NCBI GenBank assembly: GCA_938743325.2 | Contig: OW568890.1 | Coordinates: forward strand, 1-64,000 | DNA from: Pycnococcus provasolii | Lineage: Eukaryota; Chlorophyta; Pseudoscourfieldiophyceae; Pseudoscourfieldiales; Pycnococcaceae | DNA length: 64,000 nucleotides | Direction: 5' to 3' | In this document: piece after piece, positions 34,601 to 46,600 of the stretch | Layout of the letters: the number at the start of each line of letters is the position of its first letter | How positions within the stretch are numbered: position 1 is the stretch's first letter | Position numbers and translations under genes: made by a program | Notes under the pieces: model-generated | Seen by the model: the letters and a program-made list of their open reading frames with translations, nothing else | Databases searched by the model: none | What the model was told of the DNA's origin: nothing

Positions 34601-37600
34601 ACGTCGTCGCGCACCGCCCGCGGCGAGCACACCACGATCTTGCCCACGTGTCGCGCCTGCGACATCTGACGCAGCGCGGCGTGTGACCGCACGAGCGTGT
34701 GAGCGGTGGTACTCAGCGGCCGATACTGCATGGTGCTCGCGCACGTGGCGACGCGGTGCATGCCCTTGCGCATCGCGGCTTGTGGCAGGAAGTCCACCGC
34801 CACCAGCCGCAGCGTCGCATCAGATCGCTCAGCGCCGAGCGTCGCCGCCGTCCAGATGTCGCGCTTGCCAATCTCCACGAAACGAGCGCGAGAGGACATG
34901 CAGCTGACGGTCGCCGCCACGACGCCCGCGGACGTGAGCGAGTTGAGCACCACGTCGACGGCTCCGAGCGTCATCGACGCCACGTCCGGGAACGTCGTCG
35001 CGCGCGAGCTGCCGACGTGGCGCACCGCCGGCGCGTGCGATCTCACCCAGTAACGCTTCGCGCTCGAGCCCGCGGTCGCGTACACCGTCGCGTCCAGTGC
35101 GCCGGCGAGCTGTGTCGCAGCCACGCCCACGCCGCCCGCCGCGGCGTGGACCAGCACGCGCTCGCCGCCGCGCGTGCGAGCCGCCTGGCTCAGCGCGAGG
35201 TCCACCGTCACGAAGACAGTTGGCATGCTCGCCGCCGCCTCGTGCCGCAGATGCGCGGGTAGAGCTGCGAACGTGTCGCCATACGCGTGCACGTAGTTGC
35301 CGAGACATCCGGCGGCGAGACCGAACACGGACTCGCCCAACGCCGCCGTGCGAGCGCAGGCGCGTGCCACCGTGCCGGCGCAGTCGCCTCCCGGAGGACC
35401 CGGGTCGCCTGGGTACATGCCGAGCACGTTCAGCACGTCGCGGAAGTTGATGCCGACTGCGGACACACGCACGCGCATCATCGTCGAGCTGGCATCGTCG
35501 CCAGCCGCCTCGACGACTGCGATAAGATCCTTGATCGCGCCACGCGGCTGCGGACGCAGCTGCACAGCATGTTCGGGCGTCGCGGCGGTACAGCGGCGCA
35601 CGCCCGCGCGCATCCAGTACCCTCCTCGATACGCATGGCCCTGAGCATCGGCGTCAACGATGTTACGCGAATGCGGCAGGTGCAATGCAAACTCGTCTGC
35701 GTCCGTACCACCAGTCAGAGCTGGATGTCGAAGTTCTTGTGCAGCCGTGCGCCACAAACCACGTATCGCGGCGCCGTCTCGACTGCTTGACGAAGTGCGG
35801 GTCATGGCGGCGACGCTCGCCACCGCGCATGCGGTCTGCAGATGCACAGCCACGCTCTGCTCCGAATTATCAAGCAGAGATAACGTCTGCACCACGCTCA
35901 GCGCAGCGTACACAGACGATGAGATCCATGCTCGGGCACTGGACGCACCGTCGACACGTATCGTCGTCGTTGCCAACGCGCGAGGAGCAGCCGTCGTCGC
36001 ATCTGCTGTCTGCGCAAGCCATCGGATCGCGTACATCGCGTCGCGCGTCGAGTGTACCGCGATCTTCGTGCTCGTCGTAGCCCCTTTGGTCATCGGCTTC
36101 GCGACCAGCTCGCTCATGTGCATCAGCGTCGCGCCCGCATCCGTGCGCAGTCCGAAGCTGCATGTCACGTCCGCGGTCGACGCGTGCAGACGCGCCCACA
36201 CCTGCAGACGCGCGTCCGACGTCGCGCGCGGCGTCGTCGTGTACAGCGATACGGCTGCGGGCACGCGCGCTACCGCGGCATCCTCGTCGGGAGACTCGAG
36301 CGCGTTGCCGAGCTGCATCGCCGCGTCGAGTGTCGCGGGATGTATCAGCAGACCCGTGACACGTGTTCGTGCAGGCTGGCATACGACACCCGTCGCCTCA
36401 TCGATGCCGCGTCGAGACGCCGCGCGCGTGCGCACTGCCTGCAGCATTTGGAACGCCGGGCCGTACATCAGCCCGATGCCGTGCATCGTCGAGTACAGCT
36501 CGTGCGTGCTTGACGCGGTGGTACAGCGCGCGCGCATTGAGCTGGTGCTCGTATGCTCGAACGAGCGCGACGATGCAGCGTCGTCAGCGGTGCTTGTCGA
36601 CGACGCCGTCATCCTCGTAACGATGCCGCGTAGGTGTGACACGCCTCGCGTGCGCGAACGCACGTCGACGTGCCCCGAAGCGACGCGCAGAGCGCACGTC
36701 ACATCCACCGCCGATCCGTCGAGCACAAGTGGCGCGGGGATGCTGACATCCGCAAGTGCCGCACAACATGCTTCGCCGTGCACGCCTACAAGCACCACAG
36801 CCGCGGCGCTCGCCGTCTCGAAGTATCCCGCGCCGGGGAAGATGCCCTGCCCGCGTACACGATGGTCGTGCAGATACGCAGCCACGCCGCACGATCGCAT
36901 TTCGATCATCGAGACATCATCGACGACGCCGTACGCGAGCATCGGATGTGACGTGAGCGTGACCCAGCGTCGATCGGCATGGTATACGCCGCGCAGACGG
37001 CGGGTGGTACCCACCGCCGCGCGATCGACGTCGTCGCGCAGACCGACCAGCGCGTGCGCATTCGTGCCCTGGAAGGCGAACGAGCTCACGCCTGTCGTAT
37101 GTGCCGCCGGACTCGCACTCGACGCGCGGGGCGCCAGACATGCGCACGCGCCGCCCATCGAAAGCACGACGCGCACGTGCGGGTTCATGTCGCGCAGGTG
37201 AAGAATGGCGGGCGCGTGCGGGACGGCGAGCGTGGAGGCGGCTGCCATCACGCCGACGATGCCCGCCGCGGGCTCCGTGTGTCCGATGAACGTCTTGCTC
37301 GCCGAAAGCGCGATCGCGACGCCGCCAGGCTTGCTAGTCAGCACGGCGGTAGCGGCGCCCACCTCGATCGGGTCGCCGAGCGGCGTGCCTGTGCCGTGCA
37401 TCTGCAGACCCGTGACGGTCGAGGCGTCGCGCACGCGCGCGTCACGCATCGCGGCGCGGATGGCATCCTGCTGCGCGGGTCCGTTCGGCGCCGTGAGCGC
37501 GCTCGAACGGCCGTCCTGGTTGACTGCGCAGGAAGTTATGAGAATTGCATTCGAACTGTGGTATTGTGTTTGTATTCCGACGGTTGCCTCAGAGCGAACG

Positions 37601-40600
37601 AAGCCACCAGCGTTGGCGTCAAGGCACTTACATCTTCCTTCGATGTCGAGCATGTGAGCAGATGAGAGTGCAATGGATGAAGTAGGATGGCACATGATAT
37701 GAACCCCAAGTGTTGTGGATACGCACTTCGAGTTGCCTCCGTGGTTGATCGCCAGTGCTACTAACGAAGACGAACACGCGGTGTCAATGGTGCAGCACAT
37801 TTCACGAGAGTCGAACGTATACGATAGCCGACCAGAAGCAACACTTTGAGCAACACCCAAGGCAGACGAGGTCTGAAGAACATTGAAATGATATGGAATC
37901 TCCAAGAATTTTGCGTAGCCTGACGGTGCAATTCCAACTCCAACACGCCCAATCCCCTGGTCGCGACACTCTTCTCTGCTTACGCATGCCATTGTTATCA
38001 TCAGCAACATGCGCTGCTGCGGGTCCATCAGCACTGCCTCCGCAGTTGACACGCCGAAGAAAGAGGCGTCGAACATGTCGACGTTGCGCATGAAGCCGCC
38101 AAACCGACGTACAAGATCAGCACTTTTAGCACCTTCGTCTCGGCTAAACAACTCGTCCGAATCCCACCGATCGAGCGGAACAGCGATGCCGTCCGAGCGT
38201 CGGCCGGACTCCACGTGCTCTCCAGGCGTGCATCCCGCCGACGATGTCACACAAGCCATCACGCCGTCGCTCGTCAGAGACGAGTCAGCCACGCTCGCTA
38301 TGTCGTCGTCAGCAGCGAGCTCCTCGTCGTCGGGTGCAAGCCGCGACGTCACGTACGATGCCATCGCAGATACGGTCGGATAGTCGAAGACGAGCGTGCC
38401 CGGCAGCTGCAGTCCCATACGCGTCTCCACAGCATTTCTGAGCTCAACGGCGCCGAGCGAGTCGAGACCCGCCGCCATCAGCGGCTCGTCAGCCGACACG
38501 TCCGACCCGAGCACGCCGCGGATCGCCTCGGACAGCTGCTGCTGCACGTGCTGCTCTGACGCAGCATGCGGCTGCGCGCCGCGTCGGCGTCGTGTGCCCG
38601 CGACTTGCTGAGACTTCGTCTCTGCCAGCGGCGCGACGCCCTCCTCGGCAGCACGCACGTCGGCGAAGAACGCCGCGTCCGCGTATGCAGGCTGCTGCGC
38701 GAGGAAGCGCGTCCAGTCGAACGGACTCACCGTCAGCACAGCGCCAGCAGGTGCACTCGCTCTCAGCAGCGACGATAGCGCGCCGCCAAGCACCGCCAAA
38801 CCCAACTCAGGCGTCACGACGCCCACGCCCGCACGCTCCATGCGTCCTATCGTCGAAGTGTCGTTCGTCGCCATGCCGCCGCCGATCCACGCGCCCCACT
38901 GCAAGCTCAGCACCCGCTCGCCGCTCGCATGCGCGGCGTGCGCGGCGGCGTCGAGCGCGGCATTCGCGGCGCAGTAGTTGGACTGCCCCGGCGAGCCGAG
39001 GAACGCCGCCAGCGACGAAAACAGAACCTGCGCCGATACCGCGTTCGCGTGTGTTGCTTGCACCAGCGTTCCCAGGCTGTCCACCTTCGCCGCAAACACG
39101 CGCCGCACGCCTGACGCGCGCTGCTGGGCGAGTGTCGCGTCCGCGAGCACGCCGCCGGCATGCACGACCGCGTTCGGGCCATTTGCCGCCGTCACGACGG
39201 CGCGGTCGCCCGCGGTCGCGGCGTCGCAGCGCTGCATGCGCACGAGCGACGCCGAGGCGACCAGGGCCTCCAATCCCTCACCACGACGACCAGATCGGCC
39301 GAGCAAATGCAGATGACAAGTCGACATGCTCGCGAGCCACGACGCCGTGAGAGCTCCGAGATTGCCCAGCCCGCCGCACACTAAAGTTCGATGTGTGAAA
39401 GGATGAATAGGTGTCCCTGCCTGCCCTTCAAAACTGAGTGGTGGATTGGCTTGTGGGCAAACTCGTGCACCCAGTAGGATACCGCCTCGGCTTTGCATTT
39501 CATGTGGGTTGCTTTCATCACAAAGATCATGTGTAAGGACATGGCGTGATGCAAAGAGGTCTTCATCTGTACCGCCGATGAGAAATGGTTTCTGATGTTC
39601 TAGCAAAGCACTAAGCCACAGACCACGCATCGAGGCGTGACGACTCTCCACACGAGCGCCAACAGTCCTCAGATGTCCAAAGGAGGAGCACGGCTGAAAT
39701 CCGTGCTGTACGATGCTCAGCATGGCGTAAAGAGTGGTAAAATGCCAGGACGAGGAATCCAAGGATACTGTCGCGGAAGACACTTCAGAACTTGCCGCAC
39801 CAAACGTCACACTGCGTGCACACACCCATCGGATCGCGTACATCGCGTCGCGCGTCGAGTGTACCGCGATCTTCGTGCTCGTCGTAGCCCCTTTGGTCAT
39901 CGGCTTCGCGACCAGCTCGCTCATGTGCATCAGCGTCGCGCCCGCATCCGTGCGCAGTCCGAAGCTGCATGTCACGTCCGCGGTCGACGCGTGCAGACGC
40001 GCCCACACCTGCAGACGCGCGTCCGACGTCGCGCGCGGCGTCGTCGTGTACAGCGATACGGCTACGGGCACGCGCGCTACCGCGGCATCCTCGTCGGGAG
40101 ACTCGAGCGCGTTGCCGAGCTGCATCGCCGCGTCGAGTGTCGCGGGATGTATCAGCAGACCCGTGACACGTGTTCGTGCAGGCTGGCATACGACACCCGT
40201 CGCCTCATCGATGCCGCGTCGAGACGCCGCGCGCGTGCGCACTGCCTGCAGCATTTGGAACGCCGGGCTGTACACCAGCCCGATGCCGTGCATCGTCGAG
40301 TACAGCTCGTGCGTGCTTGACGCGGTGGTACAGCGCGCGCGCATTGAGCTGGTGCTCGTATGCTCGAACGAGCGCGACGATGCAGCGTCGTCAGCGGTGC
40401 TTGTCGACGACGCCGCCATCCTCGTAACGATGCCGCGTAGGTGTGACACGCCTCGCGTGCGCGAACGCACGTCGACGTGTCCGTTGATGTCCCTGATAGT
40501 GCAGCTAACATTTCCCCCCGCCGCTCCGTCGAGCACAAGTGGCGCGGGTATGCTGATTGAAGTGACTGTTATTTGCGCATATCCTCCAGAATATTCAGCC

Positions 40601-43600
40601 ATCATATGCTTTGCGCAGGCAGTACTGAATTCAATCACAGCACCTTGCAGTCTGGACTCGTATGCCAATGTACCACAGGAAGCACAAAACGCAAACTCAA
40701 CATGCGTTGTACCTAAGTAAGCTCCTATCACAAACTCATGCGAAGCAACCGTAACCCAGCGTCGATCGGCATGGTACACGCCGCGCAGACGGCGGGTGGT
40801 ACCCACCGCCGCGCGATCGACGTCGTCGCGCAGACCGACCAGCGCGTGCGCATTCGTGCCCTGGAAGGCGAACGAGCTCACGCCTGTCGTATGTGCCGCC
40901 GGACTCGCACTCGACGCGCGGGGCGCCAGACATGCGCATGCGCCGCCCATCGAAAGCACGACGCGCACGTGCGGGTTCATGTCGCGCAGGTGAAGAATGG
41001 CGGGCGCGTGCGGGACGGCGAGCGTGGAGGCGGCTGCCATCACGCCGACGATGCCCGCCGCGGGCTCCGTGTGTCCGATGAACGTCTTGCTCGCCGAAAG
41101 CGCGATCGCGACGCCGCCAGGCTTGCTAGTCAGCACGGCGGTAGCGGCGCCCACCTCGATCGGGTCGCCGAGCGGCGTGCCTGTGCCGTGCATCTGCAGA
41201 CCCGTGACGGTCGAGGCGTCGCGCACGCGCGCGTCACGCATCGCGGCGCGGATGGCATCCTGCTGCGCGGGTCCGTTCGGCGCCGTGAGCGCGCTCGAAC
41301 GGCCGTCCTGGTTGACGGCGCATCCTCGCAGCACCGCGCCCATGCCGCCGCTGCACCCGCCACCCTCGCCGATGCTCACACCGCCGATCTGCACGGCACC
41401 GCCCGCCTCGCCGCGCACGTAACCGTCTGCACCGCCATCCAGCGTTTTGCACCGTCCGTCAGGGGCAAGCATGCCTGCGACGGCGAACATCTTCGTCGTT
41501 GTAGGCATCAAGAGCATATTGATACCATTCACCATAGATGCGCTCTCTGCCGTTGTGATCTCACGTACTCCGAGCATTGTTGCCACCAAGGAGGAAGAAC
41601 AGGCTGTGTCGATACTGACGGAGACTCCTGAGAAGTCAAACTCGTATGACATTCGTCCGGCACAGACACTAAGTGCTGTGCTTGTCGCAGAGTAGCCAGA
41701 GACATTTTGAACATGTGCAAGCATGTACCGCGAATAATCTAAGCTCGACACGCCCACCAGGACGTTTGTTCGTAATGTCCCTTCAGACGTGTACGATGCA
41801 AGGACAAGTGCAAGGAGCATACGCTGCTGCGGGTCCATCAGCACCGCCTCCGCAGATGACACGCCGAAGCAAGACGCGTCGAACATGTCGACGTTGCGCA
41901 TGAAGCCGCCAAACCGACGTACAAGCGACGCGTCGTCGCCCGTGCGCAGCGCCTCCGCCTCCGCGTCCCACCGATCGAGCGGAATACCAGCGATGCCGTC
42001 CGAGCGTCGGCTGGACTCCACGTGCTCTCCAGGCGTGCATCCCGCCGACGATGTCACACAAGCCATCACGCCGTCGCTCGTCAGAGACGAGTCAGCCACG
42101 CTCGCTATGTCGTCGTCAGTAGCGAGCTCCTCGTCGTCGGGTGCAAGCCGCGACGTCACGTACGATGCCATCGCAGATACGGTCGGATAGTCGAAGACGA
42201 GCGTGCCCGGCAGCTGCAGTCCCATACGCGTCTCCACAGCATTTCTGAGCTCAACGGCGCCGAGCGAGTCGAGACCCGCCGCCATCAGCGGCTCGTCAGC
42301 CGACACGTCCGACCCGAGCACGCCGCGGATCGCCTCGGACAGCTGCTGCTGCACGTGCTGCTCTGACGCAGCATGCGGCTGCGCGCCGCGTCGGCGTCGT
42401 GTACCCGCGACTTGCTGAGACTTCGTCTCTGCCAGCGGCGCGACGCCCTCCTCGGCAGCACGCACGTCGGCGAAGAACGCCGCGTCCGCGTACGCAGGCT
42501 GCTGCGCGAGGAAGCGCGTCCAGTCGAACGGACTCACCGTCAGCACAGCGCCAGCAGGTGCACTCGCTCTCAGCAGCGACGATAGCGCGCCGCCAAGCAC
42601 CGCCAAACCCAACTCAGGCGTCACGACGCCCACGCCCGCACGCTCCATGCGTCCTATCGTCGAAGCGTCGTTCGCCGCCATGCCGCCGCCGATCCACGCG
42701 CCCCACTGCAAGCTCAGCACCCGCTCGCCGCTCGCATGCGCGGCGTGCGCGGCGGCGTCGAGCGCGGCATTCGCGGCGCAGTAGTTGGACTGCCCCGGCG
42801 AGCCGAGGAACGCCGCCAGCGACGAAAACAGAACCTGCGCCGATACCGCGTTCGCGTGTGTTGCTTGCACCAGCGTTCCCAGGCTGTCCACCTTCGCCGC
42901 AAACACGCGCCGCACGCCTGACGCGCGCTGCTGGGCGAGTGTCGCGTCCGCGAGCACGCCGCCGGCATGCACGACCGCGTTCGGGCCATTTGCCGCCGTC
43001 ACGACGGCGCGGTCGCCCGCGGTCGCGGCGTCGCAGCGCTGCATGCGCACGAGCGACGCCGAGGCGACCAGGGCCTCCAATCCCTCACCACGACGACCAG
43101 ATCGGCCGAGCAAATGCAGATGACAAGTCGACATGCTCGCGAGCCACGACGCCGTGAGAGCTCCGAGACTGCCCAGCCCGCCACACACGAGCACGCCGTC
43201 GCCGACGCCGCCAGCGAGCACGTCGTCGCGCACCGCCCGCGGCGAGCACACCACGATCTTGCCCACGTGTCGCGCCTGCGACATCTGACGCAGCGCGGCG
43301 TGTGACCGCACGAGCGTGTGAGCGGTGGTACTCAGCGGCCGATACTGCATGGTGCTCGCGCACGTGGCGACGCGGTGCATGCCCTTGCGCATCGCGGCTT
43401 GTGGCAGGAAGTCCACCGCCACCAGCCGCAGCGTCGCATCAGATCGCTCAGCGCCGAGCGTCGCCGCCGTCCAGATGTCGCGCTTGCCAATCTCCACGAA
43501 ACGAGCGCGAGAGGACATGCAGCTGACGGTCGCCGCCACGACGCCCGCGGACGTGAGCGAGTTGAGCACCACGTCGACGGCTCCGAGCGTCATCGACGCC

Positions 43601-46600
43601 ACGTCCGGGAACGTCGTCGCGCGCGAGCTGCCGACGTGGCGCACCGCCGGCGCGTGCGATCTCACCCAGTAACGCTTCGCGCTCGAGCCCGCGGTCGCGT
43701 ACACCGTCGCGTCCAGTGCGCCGGCGAGCTGTGTCGCAGCCACGCCCACGCCGCCCGCCGTGGCGTGGACCAGCACGCGCTCGCCGCCGCGCGTGCGAGC
43801 CGCCTGGCTCAGCGCGAGGTCCACCGTCACGAAGACAGTTGGCATGCTCGCCGCCGCCTCGTGCCGCAGATGCGCGGGTAGAGCTGCGAATGTGTCGCCA
43901 TACGCGTGCACGTAGTTGCCGAGACATCCGGCGGCGAGACCGAACACGGACTCGCCCAACGCCGCCGTGCGAGCGCAGGCGCGTGCCACCGTGCCGGCGC
44001 AGTCGCCTCCCGGAGGACCCGGGTCGCCTGGGTACATGCCGAGCACGTTCAGCACGTCGCGGAAGTTGATGCCGACTGCGGACACACGCACGCGCATCAT
44101 CGTCGAGCTGGCATCGTCGCCAGCCGCCTCGACGACTGCGATAAGATCATTGATCGCGCCACGCGGCTGCGGACGCAGCTGCACAGCATGTTCGGGCGTC
44201 GCGGCGGTACAGCGGCGCACGCGCTGGCTCATCCAACATCCCGCACGAAGTGCATTGCAGTCGGTAGCGTTGTTCTTCATCATCGTGTGTTGTGCGCTGC
44301 TGCGAGAGTATGCGATGGGGTCAAGATCGCATCCCGCTCTGATCTTGTTAGCACATTCAGCCAAAGATGCTCTCCAGAGTCCACGTATCGCGGCGCCGTC
44401 TCGACTGCTTGACGAAGTGCGGGTCATGGCGGCGACGCTCGCCACCGCACATGCGGTCTGCAGATGCACAGCCACGCTCTGCTCCGAATTATCAAGCAGA
44501 GATAACGTCTGCACCACGCTCAGCGCAGCGTACACAGACGATGAGATCCATGCTCGGGCACTGGACGCACCGTCGACACGTATCGTCGTCGTTGCCAACG
44601 CGCGAGGAGCAGCCGTCGTCGCATCTGCTGTCTGCGCAAGCCATCGGATCGCGTACATTGCGTCGCACGTCGAGTGTACCGCGATCTTCGTGCTCGTCGT
44701 AGCCCCTTTGGTCATCGGCTTCGCGACCAGCTCGCTCATGTGCATCAGCGTCGCGCCCGCATCCGTGCGCAGTCCGAAGCTGCATGTCACGTCCGCGGTC
44801 GACGCGTGCAGACGCGCCCACACCTGCAGACGCGCGTCCGACGTCGCGCGCGGCGTCGTCGTGTACAGCGATACGGCTGCGGGCACGCGCGCTACCGCGG
44901 CATCCTCGTCGGGAGACTCGAGCGCGTTGCCGAGCTGCATCGCCGCGTCGAGTGTCGCGGGATGTATCAGCAGACCCGTGACACGTGTTCGTGCAGGCTG
45001 GCATACGACACCCGTCGCCTCATCGATGCCGCGTCGAGACGCCGCGCGCGTGCGCACTGCCTGCAGCATTTGGAACGCCGGGCCGTACATCAGCCCGATG
45101 CCGTGCATCGTCGAGTACAGCTCGTGCGTGCTTGACGCGGTGGTACAGCGCGCGCGCATTGAGCTGGTGCTCGTATGCTCGAACGAGCGCGACGATGCAG
45201 CGTCGTCAGCGGTGCTTGTCGACGACGCCGTCATCCTCGTAACGATGCCGCGTAGGTGTGACACGCCTCGCGTGCGCGAACGCACGTCGACGTGCCCCGA
45301 AGCGACGCGCAGAGCGCACGTCACATCCACCGCCGATCCGTCGAGCACAAGTGGCGCGGGGATGCTGACATCCGCAAGTGCCGCACAACATGCTTCGCCG
45401 TGCACGCCTACAAGCACCACAGCCGCGGCGCTCGCCGTCTCGAAGTATCCCGCGCCAGGGAAGATGCCCTGCCCGCGTACACGATGGTCGTGCAGATACG
45501 CAGCCACGCCGCGCGATCGCATTTCGATCATCGCGACATCATCGACGACGCCGTACGCGAGCATCGGATGTGACGTGAGCGTGACCCAGCGTCGATCGGC
45601 ATGGTATACGCCGCGCAGACGGCGGGTGGTACCCACCGCCGCGCGATCGACGTCGTCGCGCAGACCGACCAGCGCGTGCGCATTCGTGCCCTGGAAGGCG
45701 AACGAGCTCACGCCTGTCGTATGTGCCGCCGGACTCGCACTCGACGCGCGGGGCGCCAGACATGCGCACGCGCCGCCCATCGAAAGCACGACGCGCACGT
45801 GCGGGTTCATGTCGCGCAGGTGAAGAATGGCGGGCGCGTGCGGGACGGCGAGCGTGGAGGCGGCTGCCATCACGCCGACGATGCCCGCCGCGGGCTCCGT
45901 GTGTCCGATGAACGTCTTGCTCGCCGAAAGCGCGATCGCGACGCCGCCAGGCTTGCTAGTCAGCACGGCGGTAGCGGCGCCCACCTCGATCGGGTCGCCG
46001 AGCGGCGTGCCTGTGCCGTGCATCTGCAGACCCGTGACGGTCGAGGCGTCGCGCACGCGCGCGTCACGCATCGCGGCGCGGATGGCATCCTGCTGCGCGG
46101 GTCCGTTCGGCGCCGTGAGCGCGCTCGAACGGCCGTCCTGGTTGACGGCGCATCCTCGCAGCACCGCGCCCATGCCGCCGCTGCACCCGCCACCCTCGCC
46201 GATGCTCACACCGCCGATCTGCACGGCACCGCCCGCCTCGCCGCGCACGTAACCGTCTGCACCGCCATCCAACGTTTTGCACCGTCCGTCAGGGGCAAGC
46301 ATGCCTGCGACGGCGAACATCTTCGTCGTTGTAGGCATCAAGAGCATATTGATACCATTCACCATAGATGCGCTCTCTGCCGTTGTGATCTCACGTACTC
46401 CGAGCATTGTTGCCACCAAGGAGGAAGAACAGGCTGTGTCGATACTGACGGAGACTCCTGAGAAGTCAAACTCGTATGACATTCGTCCGGCACAGACACT
46501 AAGTGCTGTGCTTGTCGCAGAGTAGCCAGAGACATTTTGAACATGTGCAAGCATGTACCGCGAATAATCTAAGCTCGACACGCCCACCAGGACGTTTGTT

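Noticed and set aside
37525-38140. AT-richer patches (also 39380-39830, 40490-40750) as introns
   Set aside because: They encode in-frame KS, KR-structural and DH sequence that aligns with the other modules, including the KS active-site cysteine.
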